The position numbers were made by a program, and so were the translations under genes. 64,000 nt of DNA from NCBI RefSeq assembly GCF_041438805.1, contig NZ_CP109190.1:9300001-9364000 (forward strand), given 5' to 3'. How positions within the stretch are numbered: position 1 is the first letter of the stretch; every line of letters starts with the position of its first letter. This stretch comes from Streptomyces sp. NBC_01707. Lineage in GTDB: Bacteria > Actinomycetota > Actinomycetes > Streptomycetales > Streptomycetaceae. Positions 55,114 through 64,000 of this stretch are shown piece after piece. The notes under the pieces are model-generated. The model was not told the DNA's origin. It did not search any database and saw only the letters and a list, made by a program, of their open reading frames with translations.

Positions 55114-58100
55114 TCAGCGCAGGCCGAACGCCCTGATCACCGTCTGGTGAATCGCGTTGCCCGCCGAGTCCTTGGCGCTCGTCCTCATCGACACGTAGGA
55201 CGCCTTCTTCGGCGCGTCGAGTCGGAACCTCCCGTCGCTGCCGCAGGCGGCCTTGTGCCAGGTCCTGCCGTCGTCGTAGGACAGCTCCAGGCCGACCGCG
55301 CCGATCTTGCCGGCGCCGACGGCGTCGGTCAGGTGGCCGGCGGTGACGGACAGGGTGTCGTGCCGCCCGGCGCGCCCTGCCGCGTCCGTGCCGATCTCGT
55401 AGTCGAGCTGCACGAGCGGCAGTACCGCGGAGACGTCCTCCGGCGGTGCCTTCGACGTGAAGTCCCACTCGGTGCGTGTGCTGGAGGAGTACTTCGTGAC
55501 GGCGTTCGTGCCGCGCTCACCGGTGACGACCAGCCGGTACGGCAGCTTGCCGGCGCCGGGAGCGTCGCCCCACACGTTCGTGAAGTTCCCCTGGCCCAGT
55601 TCGGTGGTGCCCTGGTAGAGGGTCTGGTGCTGACCTGCCTCTACGTCCTGGTTCCACCCCACATGGTTCCGGCTGCCCCAGGCCGGGATGTCGACGTACA
55701 GTCTGTTGCCGTTGCGGGTGGGCGGGAGGTTCCCGTAGAAGGTGTTGTTCAGGTAGGGGCGCTGGATCGGCTTGAACCACTCCTCGGACTGCCTGCTGCC
55801 GGCCCGGTAGGCGGTTGTCGCCCCCTTCTCGAAGCCCACGTAATCGGCGTACGCCTCCTGGTGCCAGCGGACTTTCGCGGTGGACACCCAGTCGGTCCGT
55901 TTCCCGTTCACGGGCTCCGGCATGATGTTGCCGGAGGTCCAGTCGACGCCGTCGAGCCATTCGAAGCGGAACTCGCCGGCGGTTGCGTCCGGCTTCGGAC
56001 TCGCGAAGGTGACGTCGATCCTGGCCAGGTCGGTGGCGTCACTCCTGACCGTCGTCTTCGACGGGATCTCGTTCTGCCAGACGTGCGCGAGGTCGTAGAC
56101 GTACGGGCTCGCGGGCTCGGACTCCACGGTGATCCTGGCCCCGCTGTCCTTCGCCTGCTCGATCAGCTTCTCGCCCTCCTCGAAGCCGAGCAGAGCGACG
56201 TCGAGTGCGATGAACGGCTCTTGCGGCGGCGCGTAGTAGCGCAAGGGGCGGCCGTACCCGTTCTCCACGACCAGCATGAGCTTCGCGCCGGCGGCCATCG
56301 CGTTACGCGCCTGGTCGACGTCGCTGACGTCGTCGCTGTGGCGGACCACCACGGCCTTGCCGCGCGCGTCGAGGTGTTCGTAGTCCGCGCCCGTCCCCTC
56401 GGCGGCGAAGACCAGCGGCAACTTGTAGGTGCCCTTGGGCAGCGGGGTGATGCCCTCCTGACGCCGTATGTCGGTGAACTCGGTCGTGCGGGTGGAGAGG
56501 GCCAGTGCCGGCTTCTCGTTGCGTGAACGTGCGGTCAGCTGGAAATCGCCGTGGGTGACCTTGTGGGTGGTCGGCTGCGCCCAGATGCTGTCGTAGTACA
56601 GGCTCTCGGCGGAAAGCCCGGACCTGACGCCGTTCATGACGCGGTTGTAGCCGAGCTTGTGGAAGGTCACCTCGCTTCGCTGAGGGGTGGTCATCTGGAT
56701 CCGCTTGACCTTGGAAGCGTCGAACGTGACGGTGGTGTCGCGATCCAGAAGGACGTCGGGGTCGCCGAGCAGCGCCAGCCCCTTGGAATGCGGACCGTGG
56801 ATGCCCTGGACCTCGTGGAAGGAGAGCGCCGAGTACACGTTCTCGGGCAGGAAGATCTCCCGGGTGCCGGAGGGACCGACGCCTACCGGGAATGAGCTCC
56901 CCTCGTCCACGGTGAGCAGTTCGACCTGACCGGACGTGGGGTTGCCGTCGGCGTCCTTGAACGTGAGGGTCAGTTTGTGCATGAGCGCGATACCGAGGGA
57001 GACGGCGGTGTGCGCCGTGGCCTTGCCGGCCGTGTCCGTTGCCAACACCTGGCCCGAGTAGTGACCGTCGCCGGTGCCTGCGGAGCCGTCGATCGTCACC
57101 GTGACGTCGGCGGTACCGTGAGCGGGGACGACCACGTGGGAGTCGGACAGGCGGAACATCCCGGCCGGGGCGTGTGCTGCGTCGACGGACAGTGTGAGCG
57201 CGACCGGCGCGTCGGTGGCGTTGGTGTAGGTCACCGGGCGCTGGACGGTGCCGCCCGTGTACTGCGCCGCACAGGCGGTCGCCGTGGCGAAGACTTTGGT
57301 CCGTGCTGCCGCGTCGACGTCCAGCCGTCCGCTGCCGGCCTGGAAGGCGTCGTACTGCGGGGTCTGCCGCGAAGTGCTGGCCAGCAGGTCCTTCAACTGG
57401 GCGCCGGACAGCCCCGGACGCGCCGCGGCGAGCAGGGCTGCGGCGCCCGCGACGTGGGGCGTGGCCATGGATGTGCCGCTCAGGGACCGGTAGGCGCCCT
57501 GGCCGTTGCCGCTGAACTGGGAGTTGGCCGCGAGGATGTCGACTCCGGGGGCGGTGATCTCCGGCTTCAGCGCACCGTCGACACGGGGGCCTTCACTGGA
57601 GAAGGAGGCGAGCGAGTCGGTGGAGTCGACCGCTCCCACGGTCAGCGCGGAGGTGGCCGCTCCCGGCGCGCCGATGGTGCCCGGAGCCCCTAGGTTGCCC
57701 GCGGCGATCACGAACAGCGCGCCGGTCTGGGCGCTCAGCCGGTCGACGGCCTGGCTCATCGGGTCGGTACCGTCGGACACCTCGTCGGTGCCGAGACTCA
57801 TGTTGACGATCTTGGCGTGCTGATCGACCGCCGCCCACTCCATGCCCGCCAGGGCATAGGAGATCTGCCCGCTCCCGTAGTTGTCCAGCACCTTGCCTAT
57901 GTGGAGCCGGGCGCCCGGCGCGACACCCTTCTCCTGACCGTGGGAAGCCGCACCTGTGCCGGCGATGATGGACGCGACGTGGGTGCCGTGCCCGACGTGG
58001 TCGTCCGTGTTCTCGTCGGGCACGAAGCTCTGCCGGGTCGCGATGCGGTCCGTCAGGTCCGGGTGGTCGGCGTCGACGCCGGTGTCGAGGACGGCGACGT

Positions 58101-58836
58101 CCACGCCCTGCCCGGTGCTGCCGTCGCGCCAGACCTGTGGGGCGCCGATCTGCGCGGTGCTCTCGGCGAGGTCGGCGTGGACGAGGCCGTCGAGCCAGAT
58201 GTGCGAGATGCCGCCGATGAACGACGGCTGGGCCTTCTGCGCCCGGGCTCCGTCGGTCGTCGCCGTCCCGGCCACGGACTTCCAGAAGTCCGCGGAGTGC
58301 TCGCGGTCCGTGGTCAGTGCGGCGCCCTGGATGCTGTCCAGGTTCCGCACCCTGACCGCACCGTCGGGAACGGCGGACGCGCGGCGTGCGGCACCGGCTT
58401 TCGAGTAGGAGACGATCAGCGGCAGCCGGTCGCGGTGCGCGTCGTCGTACCCATCCGCGATCAGGTCCGTGATGTTGAACAGCTGCCGGTCCAGTGCGCC
58501 CTGGGCCACGAAGGGCAGCGCGGACTCGGGGTACACGTAGAGCTCGTCGCCCGATGTCGAGATGCGGGTCCGCGCGGGTCGTCCGTCCGCGTCCCGGACG
58601 GTGACGATGCCCCCGGGATCGCCGCCGGTGCCGGGGCTCTGACGGGTAGTCACCACGTCGCCGGTGATCAGCGTGACGGTGTGCTCGCCGGCGGGTACGT
58701 GGACCGCGGTGGCGGCGGACGGCGTAGCGGGGGCCTTGGGTGAGCCCGCGGCCTGCGCGCTGAACGGGCTCGTCAGTGCGAACACCGAAGCAGCGGCGAT
58801 GACCGGCACGCTCCAGCGTCTGTCGTATGGTTTCAA
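55114..58836 (-). CDS. Large secreted subtilisin-like (S8) serine protease
   Basis: A 1240-residue secreted protease. Signal peptide: residues 1-30 (DRRWSVPVIAAASVFALTSP then FSAQAAG, cleavage after AQA). A pro-region covers about 35-200. The S8 domain has Asp251 in VLDTGVDADHPD, His286 in HGTHVAS, the oxyanion Asn in IAAGNLG and Ser456 in GTSMATPH. After about residue 520 come fibronectin-like segments and a PA-like insert (GKAVVVRHSDDV ... AAGAKLMLVVENGYG). The start is TTG 58836: it follows AGGGA with spacing 7 and immediately precedes the signal peptide; the frame extends 36 codons upstream without a site. It should degrade extracellular protein or process developmental proteins. Confidence 0.9.
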   Translation of the reverse strand: MKPYDRRWSVPVIAAASVFALTSPFSAQAAGSPKAPATPSAATAVHVPAGEHTVTLITGDVVTTRQSPGTGGDPGGIVTVRDADGRPARTRISTSGDELYVYPESALPFVAQGALDRQLFNITDLIADGYDDAHRDRLPLIVSYSKAGAARRASAVPDGAVRVRNLDSIQGAALTTDREHSADFWKSVAGTATTDGARAQKAQPSFIGGISHIWLDGLVHADLAESTAQIGAPQVWRDGSTGQGVDVAVLDTGVDADHPDLTDRIATRQSFVPDENTDDHVGHGTHVASIIAGTGAASHGQEKGVAPGARLHIGKVLDNYGSGQISYALAGMEWAAVDQHAKIVNMSLGTDEVSDGTDPMSQAVDRLSAQTGALFVIAAGNLGAPGTIGAPGAATSALTVGAVDSTDSLASFSSEGPRVDGALKPEITAPGVDILAANSQFSGNGQGAYRSLSGTSMATPHVAGAAALLAAARPGLSGAQLKDLLASTSRQTPQYDAFQAGSGRLDVDAAARTKVFATATACAAQYTGGTVQRPVTYTNATDAPVALTLSVDAAHAPAGMFRLSDSHVVVPAHGTADVTVTIDGSAGTGDGHYSGQVLATDTAGKATAHTAVSLGIALMHKLTLTFKDADGNPTSGQVELLTVDEGSSFPVGVGPSGTREIFLPENVYSALSFHEVQGIHGPHSKGLALLGDPDVLLDRDTTVTFDASKVKRIQMTTPQRSEVTFHKLGYNRVMNGVRSGLSAESLYYDSIWAQPTTHKVTHGDFQLTARSRNEKPALALSTRTTEFTDIRRQEGITPLPKGTYKLPLVFAAEGTGADYEHLDARGKAVVVRHSDDVSDVDQARNAMAAGAKLMLVVENGYGRPLRYYAPPQEPFIALDVALLGFEEGEKLIEQAKDSGARITVESEPASPYVYDLAHVWQNEIPSKTTVRSDATDLARIDVTFASPKPDATAGEFRFEWLDGVDWTSGNIMPEPVNGKRTDWVSTAKVRWHQEAYADYVGFEKGATTAYRAGSRQSEEWFKPIQRPYLNNTFYGNLPPTRNGNRLYVDIPAWGSRNHVGWNQDVEAGQHQTLYQGTTELGQGNFTNVWGDAPGAGKLPYRLVVTGERGTNAVTKYSSSTRTEWDFTSKAPPEDVSAVLPLVQLDYEIGTDAAGRAGRHDTLSVTAGHLTDAVGAGKIGAVGLELSYDDGRTWHKAACGSDGRFRLDAPKKASYVSMRTSAKDSAGNAIHQTVIRAFGLR

Positions 58837-59694
58837 GAGTGTGTCCCTGCGATGGTCAGGGCAGGGGACGGTTGCCCCCCGCCGTCCAACGGTGCCAACC
58901 GGAACGGTGGGTGTCACCGGGGCGACGTGATCGTATGCCCACACGATTGGGATGTGAAGGGTTGGAATAGTGGTGGATCTCGTCCCAACGGTGTGCCTGC
59001 CGGTTTACTGCGAGCTCGGTGTCCGCAGCGGGGACAGACGCCGCACCGGATGATCGCGCGCCGTGGTCCGCAGGAGGACAGGACCCTGTCAGCGGCGCGA
59101 ACTTGGGCATTTGGGCAGGTGGGGAGGCCATGACTGCATGGCCGGGTCATCCCGGTGACCTCGTCAGGTGCGTGACATGCGGCAGAGAGAATCTGCGCTG
59201 ACCTGTACCGATCGCGAGCTTCTCAGTACGTGAGGCTGGGCCCGGGGGAGCGAACACACAATTCACACAGTGTGTGACCGTGGATGGGGCTGCATGGCCG
59301 CCCTCCTCCAGGCACCGCACCACCGTCCCGCCCCTGGGCGGCATCGCACTCTCGTCCAGATCCTCAACCGAGAACCTCCCAGCGTGAAATTATCCCTCGG
59401 GTACCTGGGATTCCCCGGAACGGTCTTCGCAGTCGTTTCAGTGTGAATGTTGTGCGAGTGGGATATGTCACGCAGGGCATTCCTGCTGTCCAGCGCTACG
59501 AATTCGAGCCGCGCAGCAACTATAGACAGTGTGATCTGCTTGTACCGGGCAGGAGACGCGTCACATCATCATGTACAGTCCGCATGCTGGCATCCAACAG
59601 CAGGGCTCTGGCTCCGAGTTCACTCCAGCGATGACGTGGTGCAACTCATGACTACTCAGAGCTCATCACCATCATGTGAAAGCAAGGTATTGCA
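58837..59694. other. Divergent region between subtilase and amidase genes
   Basis: About 860 bases. It holds a 15-base palindrome (59263-59277) and a lower-GC stretch (59390-59600). A frame that starts at ATG 59465 reads MSRRAFLLSSAT, a twin-arginine-like N-terminus, but continues as unrelated sequence, so it is not called as a gene. Confidence 0.5.
59263..59277. promoter_or_regulatory. 15-base palindrome, possible operator
   Basis: TCACACA-G-TGTGTGA, symmetric around one base, in a lower-GC patch between the divergent subtilase and amidase genes. Unknown regulator. Confidence 0.5.
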
Positions 59695-61590
59695 GTGCAT
59701 AAGCGCAAGCCGCGGTGGCGGCTGCCACTCACGATCACGGCAGGTGCGTTGGCAGCGGCGAGCGTCACAGCCCTTCCGCTGCTCGCCAACGCGTCCGCAC
59801 CGGATGGGCGAACCGCCGGCCGCCAGCAGGCGTTCGAGCAGGCCGCAGCCGAGTACGACGTTCCCCTGCCGGTTCTTCTCGGTGTGTCCTACCACGAGTC
59901 GACGTGGGAAGCGCATCCCGGGGAACACAGCACCAGCGGCGGTTACGGGCCGATGCATCTGACGGACGTGACGCCCGAGATGATGGCCGGTGGCGATACC
60001 GGAGCGGCCGGCCGCGGTGATCTGAAGGAGATGGCCGCCGACCCTTCCCTGCACACTCTTCGGACGGCTGCGAAGCTGACCGGATTGCCTGCCGGGAAGC
60101 TTCGCGACGACGAGGTCGCCAACATCCGTGGCGGCGCTGCTCTGTTGGCCTCATACGCAAAGGCCACGACCGGGCGCACGCCGGTGGATCCGGGCCAGTG
60201 GTATGCAGCGGTGGCCCGCTACGGCGGCTCCGAGCAGGAGCGTGCGGCAAAGGCGTTCGCCGACCGCGTCTTTGCGACGGTCAAGAAGGGTGTCGGCGAA
60301 ACAACCCGGGACGGGCAGCAGGTCCGGCTGGACGCCGTCGCGGATGTCCGGCCGGCTACGAGCCAGCTGGCCGGCCTGCGGCTGAAAGCGACGGCCGCTG
60401 CGGAGACCGAATGCCCGCCGACACTCGACTGCGCCTTCGTTCCCGCTGGGTCTGCCAACGGTCAGGTGTCCAACCGGCCCGCCAACAACATCCGGATCGA
60501 TTCCATCGTCATTCATGACACCGAGTCGTCCTACGAATCGGCCATCAACAGTTTCCAGACGCCCGGCGGCGGTTCAGCGCACTACGTGATCCGGTCGTCC
60601 GACGGTGCCGTGACCCAAATGGTGCCCACCAAGGACCTTTCCTTCCACGCGGGCAACTACTCGACCAACATGCATTCGATCGGTATCGAGCACGAGGGCT
60701 ACGCTGCGTCCGGAGGCACCTGGTACACCCAGGTCCAGTACGAGACCAGCGCGGAACTCGTCGCGTACCTGGCCGACCGCTTCGACATTCCGCTGGATCG
60801 GCAGCACATCATCGGGCACGACAACGTTCCTGGGCCGAATTCTTCGCTCGTCTCCGGCATGCATTGGGACCCGGGTCCGTCCTGGGACTGGGAGCGTTTC
60901 ATGCGTCTCCTTCATGCTCCCGTGAACGGCGTTCACGGCGTAGGGCCGATCGGATCGGCGGTCACCATCACCCCCGGCTTCACCCGGAACCAGCAGACCG
61001 TGCAGGTCTGCCCAGCTGACGATCCGACGGGTGCCACGCCCGAATGCGTCGAACGGCGCCAGCCGTCGAACTTCGTCTACCTGCGCACCGCGCCCGACCG
61101 CATCGCTCCGCTCTTCGGTGACCAGGCGATTCACACGGACGGTATCGGGACCAACCGGGTCAACGACTGGGGGAGCACCGCGCAGGCAGGACAACAGTTC
61201 GTCGTCGCAGGCCGTCGGGGCGATTGGACAGCCATTTGGTACAGCGGTGACAAGGTGTGGTTCCACAACCCGCACGGACGCAACACGACCCCCGCCCGCG
61301 GCGTGACCGTGGTCAAGGTTGCCGGGGACTCGCCGGCGGCGGTGTACGGCAGCAGCTACCCGGACAAGGACGAATATCCTGCCGGGCTTTCGCCCTCCAC
61401 CCAGGCTCCGCTGAGCTTCTACAGCGTCCCTGCCGGTCAGGCGTATGTCGCGACCGGTGAGGCCGCGGCCACCGACGACTACTTCCCCTCCAGCGGCAGC
61501 GTCGTGACCGGCGGCAAGAAGATGTACACCATTCAGTACAACCACCGAGTCGGGCTGGTGTACGAGTCCGACGTGACGGCAACGCCCTGA
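59695..61590 (+). CDS. Secreted N-acetylmuramoyl-L-alanine amidase with lysozyme-like and SH3-like parts
   Basis: A 631-residue exported peptidoglycan hydrolase. Signal peptide: residues 1-33 ([20 protein letters not shown], cleavage near ANA). Residues 40-165 form a lysozyme/transglycosylase-like region ([20 protein letters not shown] with the catalytic-type Glu, then [11 protein letters not shown]). The amidase_2 domain has zinc-ligand His274 in IVIHDTESS, His390 in [10 protein letters not shown] and a possible Asp/His from IGHDNVPG (His375). The C-terminal part contains SH3-like repeats ([20 protein letters not shown]). The protein should cleave both glycan and peptide links, or just the amide bond, in the cell wall. 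GTG 59695 behind AAGG. Confidence 0.92.
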   Translation: MHKRKPRWRLPLTITAGALAAASVTALPLLANASAPDGRTAGRQQAFEQAAAEYDVPLPVLLGVSYHESTWEAHPGEHSTSGGYGPMHLTDVTPEMMAGGDTGAAGRGDLKEMAADPSLHTLRTAAKLTGLPAGKLRDDEVANIRGGAALLASYAKATTGRTPVDPGQWYAAVARYGGSEQERAAKAFADRVFATVKKGVGETTRDGQQVRLDAVADVRPATSQLAGLRLKATAAAETECPPTLDCAFVPAGSANGQVSNRPANNIRIDSIVIHDTESSYESAINSFQTPGGGSAHYVIRSSDGAVTQMVPTKDLSFHAGNYSTNMHSIGIEHEGYAASGGTWYTQVQYETSAELVAYLADRFDIPLDRQHIIGHDNVPGPNSSLVSGMHWDPGPSWDWERFMRLLHAPVNGVHGVGPIGSAVTITPGFTRNQQTVQVCPADDPTGATPECVERRQPSNFVYLRTAPDRIAPLFGDQAIHTDGIGTNRVNDWGSTAQAGQQFVVAGRRGDWTAIWYSGDKVWFHNPHGRNTTPARGVTVVKVAGDSPAAVYGSSYPDKDEYPAGLSPSTQAPLSFYSVPAGQAYVATGEAAATDDYFPSSGSVVTGGKKMYTIQYNHRVGLVYESDVTATP

Positions 61591-62049
61591 TCGTCACACG
61601 GTGAACGTCTGGCCGGCCAGGGCCGACGAGCGACCATCGGGATGCCGGTCGGTCGCCGGCGCTCCTTGCCCCCGGACACACCGGTCGAAGCCAGGACGGC
61701 GAGGGAGCGCTTCGGCACCCTCTTCGTGGCTCCGGAACAGGCCTCCGGCCTCCGCGTCCGGCACGACACCTTTGACATTGATGATCTCAGGGTGTCGCCG
61801 GGCCCGGAGGCCTCGGCGGAACACTGACGAGCGGCTTGGGCACCGGCTTCACCTGAACCGGAAGAGCGCTCCGCAACGCGGATATGGCAGCTCGGTGACG
61901 TGCCAGGGCCGGACGAAAGGGTGCAGGGCGGTGTCCGCACGCGATCGGCACCGACACCGACGTCTCCCTCGGCCCGGGCGAACACCACGCCGTCACCGCC
62001 GGAACGGATACCGCACGATCATGCATGTCGAGCCGTCCCCCACAACACA
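61591..62049. other. Spacer upstream of the decayed sigma gene
   Basis: About 460 bases between the amidase gene and the decayed sigma gene. Short frames (for example 61642-61827) give no recognised domain, and no promoter is assigned. Confidence 0.4.
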
Positions 62050-62315
62050 TTCCCTGAAGAGGCTGTTGCTGACTTTGTGCAGCACCGGACACGTCTCTTC
62101 GGAATCGCCTACCGAGTGCTCGGCAGCGCGGTCGAGGCCGAAGACGTCGTCAGGAAGTATGGCTGCGGCGGCAGAAGACCGACCGCTCCGCGGTGGTCTC
62201 CCCGTGGCCTTCCTCGCGAGCACGACGACCCGCTTGGCCATCGACGTGGCGAAGTCTGCGCGGGTGCGTCGGGAAACCCATATCGGACCATGGCTGCCCG
62301 CTGCCGAGGGGCCAC
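62050..62315 (+). pseudogene. Decayed SigJ/ECF41-type sigma factor
   Basis: Region 2 of an ECF sigma factor is recognisable, VADFVQHRTRLFGIAYRVLG then SAVEAEDVV, in one frame; the next part (VWLRRQKTDRSAVVSP) and the one after (VAFLASTTTRLAIDVAKSAR, RVRRETHIGPWLP) are in two other frames. The final WLP block fits the WLPEP linker of ECF41-type sigma factors. The C-terminal half is lost. At least two frameshifts and truncation mark it as a pseudogene. Confidence 0.72.
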
Positions 62316-62422
62316 GACCGCCCGGTTTCCCACGTACACGGTGCCGGCTGACGTACATGGTGGCTGTCGTGTCACCGAAGCAGCCGTGGGACAGACCTTT
62401 CAGGAGTGATCAGGATCAGCCG

Positions 62423-63331
62423 TCATCCTTGCGGTGAGGGACTCGGGTGCGAGCTCGGACCGCCAGGGGTGGGCGGCTGGTTCCAGGAATGCAGTTTGTC
62501 GGGGTTGAGTACGACCCACACCTGTGCGACGTGGTGGTCGGCGATGTCGAGGCTGATGACGGCGGCGACCTGGTGGTCGTAGCGGGCGACGAGGCCGGTG
62601 CGGCCGTTGACGGACTGGGTGGTCAGTGTGGTGCGCGGGTGGCGGGCCAGCAGCGTCAGCAGGCTGTGTGCGACCTGCCGACTGCCGTGGACGGGTCTGA
62701 CCAGTGCCCGGACCTTGCCGCCGCCGTCGAAGAACGCGGTGGCGTCCGGACAGAGAAGCGAGACCAGCAGCCTGGCATCCTCCGTCAGACAGGCTCGGCG
62801 GACGGCGCAGGCAAGGGCATCGTGCCATTCCGGCGTTGTGGGATGTGAGCGCTGCACCCGCAGGTGGTGGCGCGCCCGGTCGACGAGTTCGGCGCACTCC
62901 GGCTCCGTGCGTCCCACGATGTCGGCGATTGCATTGGGGGGCATCCCGGCGTTCTTCAGCACGAATGCCGCCCGTTCGGCAGGGGACAGGGAATCCAGAG
63001 CATTCAGCAGAACCCGGCTGACCTCCTCCTCCAGCTTCTCCTGCGGCCCCTCAGCATCTTGCCCCTGCCCACGGACGCCCCTTCTCCGTCCGGCCGCACC
63101 CCGGTCGGGCAACAGGTCCAGACAAATCCCGCCCACGGTCTTCGCGAGCCAGGACCGGGGCGTCGTGATCTGCCGACGCGTCGCGCCGGACAGCCCGTAC
63201 CACCGGCGGTAGGTCTCATCGACAACGCTCTCTGCCGCACCGGTGCTGCCGAGCATCCAGTAGGCGATATCCAGCAGATACCGACGCTCGTTGAGCAACT
63301 CCGCGATCGGAACCGCGTCAGCATGGTCCAT
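62423..63331 (-). CDS. SigJ/ECF41-like sigma factor with SnoaL-type C-terminal domain
   Basis: A 302-residue sigma factor. Region 2 is in about residues 8-80 (LLDIAYWMLGSTGAAESVVD), region 4 in about 108-170 with HTH ALDSLSPAERAAFVLKNAGM and AIADIVGRTEPECAELVDRA, and a SnoaL-like C-terminal domain from about 185. In that domain DGGGKV and NPDKL are the two motifs that act on activity in the ECF41 group. The linker before the C-terminal domain has no WLPEP. Region 2 is shorter and its -10-binding part less conserved than usual. Start ATG 63331 behind AAAGGA. It converges with a decayed paralogue, so one of two similar sigma genes was lost. No partner COE gene is adjacent. Confidence 0.85.
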   Translation of the reverse strand: MDHADAVPIAELLNERRYLLDIAYWMLGSTGAAESVVDETYRRWYGLSGATRRQITTPRSWLAKTVGGICLDLLPDRGAAGRRRGVRGQGQDAEGPQEKLEEEVSRVLLNALDSLSPAERAAFVLKNAGMPPNAIADIVGRTEPECAELVDRARHHLRVQRSHPTTPEWHDALACAVRRACLTEDARLLVSLLCPDATAFFDGGGKVRALVRPVHGSRQVAHSLLTLLARHPRTTLTTQSVNGRTGLVARYDHQVAAVISLDIADHHVAQVWVVLNPDKLHSWNQPPTPGGPSSHPSPSPQG

Positions 63332-63682
63332 ACGGCATCCATCCTTTCGCACGGCACCACGCAGTGCGTCCGCATGCATGCATATTGTTACCGTTCGGGA
63401 GGGCTTCGGCGGTATCGGCGGACCGATGGCAGGACCCCACCACGCACGCCCTCTCCGCCAGGGGGAAACGGCTGTGGTAGCCGACGGCTGAGTGCTCGCG
63501 CATGGGATACCTCCTCTGATTCTCGGCTCAACCCGTTAGACCGGGCAGCCATGAATCCTGTGACACAGGCTTCCACGCCTGACCGGAGGACTCGGGCACC
63601 GTCCTGCCGCCAGGAGCCCTGACAGCGCGCTGTCCTGCGGAGGCTGTCCCGGAAAAGGATGGGCGGTGCCCCCCTCGTCCCG
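63332..63682. other. Spacer
   Basis: Some 350 bases upstream of the ECF-type gene (minus) and downstream of the next minus-strand gene. No gene or clear promoter seen. Confidence 0.4.
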
Positions 63683-64000
63683 TCATACCGAACAACGGGT
63701 GAGACTGAAGCGGCCGATACCATCCCGATGGATCTGCTGGACCTCGACCTGATCTGCCTCGGCCTGGATCCCGCCCCGGGCCACCCGCTTCGGGTCGCTG
63801 TTGGCTCGCTGGATGGCCATGGGCACCGCGTGAGTGGTGTCGAAGACCTCATCGACAACGTAGTACAGCCAAACGCGTTGACGGTTGGCTGTGTGGAACC
63901 GCAGGCCCACCAGCCACTTGTCATGATCCATGAGGTGCGAGCCGGAGGGAACTCGCGCACCGTCAATTCGATCACGCCCGCTCGAATCGGAGAAGTCGGT
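63683..64000 (-). CDS. Hypothetical protein, C-terminal part (cut by window edge)
   Basis: An open frame that enters from the right edge and ends at TGA 63683. The 105 visible residues form a beta-rich domain with a conserved-looking HDKWLVGLRFHTANRQRVWL core followed by YYVVDEVFDTTHAVPMAIQ and an ARGGIQAEADQVEVQQIHRD segment. A start at ATG 63931 is possible, but the frame is open all the way, so the true start probably lies outside. No family recognised. Confidence 0.55.
   Translation of the reverse strand, partial: TDFSDSSGRDRIDGARVPSGSHLMDHDKWLVGLRFHTANRQRVWLYYVVDEVFDTTHAVPMAIQRANSDPKRVARGGIQAEADQVEVQQIHRDGIGRFSLTRCSV

Noticed and set aside
59465..59962. A frame beginning MSRRAFLLSSAT, a twin-arginine-like start
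   Set aside because: Only about 12 residues resemble a Tat signal; the rest is low-complexity and runs into the real amidase gene. No ribosome site or family match was seen.

Overview
The window is very GC-rich, with dense genes, GTG and TTG starts, and gene families typical of Streptomyces: a conservon, a terpene synthase, a SpoIIE-type phosphatase, SigJ/ECF41-type sigma factors, DrrAB-type exporters and roadblock proteins. It therefore looks like a Streptomyces chromosome, probably an accessory-rich part, because several stretches hold no convincing gene and at least four genes are decayed. No rRNA, tRNA, CRISPR array, complete insertion sequence or replication origin was seen. The species cannot be named from the sequence alone.

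Layout. 0-5 kb: a partial CBM3 protein and a hyaluronan/cellulose-synthase-like glycosyltransferase on the minus strand, a long gene-poor stretch, two small hypothetical genes and a 167-bp inverted-repeat element. 5.3-9.6 kb: a complete conservon cvnABCDE (kinase-like ATPase, roadblock, DUF742, small GTPase, cytochrome P450) with an in-frame TTA codon in cvnA and a P450 that lacks the ExxR arginine. 9.6-12.8 kb: a class I sesquiterpene synthase and a second, canonical P450 on the minus strand, back to back with the conservon across a strong shared terminator. 13-17 kb: a frameshifted LLM-class monooxygenase, a nucleoside deaminase, a small protein and a SixA phosphatase joined by stop/start overlaps, then a cold-shock protein and a decayed metal-regulator fragment. 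17-26 kb: SGNH hydrolase, a TetR/FBP-family divergent pair with a clear operator, a HicB-like/DUF4097/DrrA/DrrB operon, ThpR, a peptidase-like remnant and an MFS exporter. 26-31 kb: two proteins made only of IPT/TIG repeats and lacking signal peptides, then a CGNR regulator.

31-37 kb: a VOC protein, a Tat-exported epoxide-hydrolase-like enzyme and a compact tatB-tatA-tatC set, followed by a TetR regulator and a secreted lamin-tail protein. 37-45 kb: small Zn-finger, cupin, AhpD-like, PAS/GAF/SpoIIE phosphatase and NmrA-like genes with long spacers. 45-54 kb: a MacB/FtsX-type ABC system with one divergent ATPase, two large permeases and a second ATPase carrying an AbrB-like tail, then a coiled-coil winged-helix protein. 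55-64 kb: a large secreted subtilase, a secreted lysozyme-like/amidase cell-wall enzyme, a decayed ECF41-type sigma gene convergent with an intact ECF sigma gene, and a partial unknown gene at the edge.

Working together. The conservon is probably a membrane-associated GTPase switch whose kinase-like subunit needs the bldA leucyl-tRNA, which links it to development. The terpene synthase plus its canonical P450 look like a small terpene-oxidation pathway beside it. The tatBAC set next to a Tat substrate suggests an accessory export route. The HicB/DUF4097/DrrAB operon and the FtsX cluster are separate envelope transport modules.
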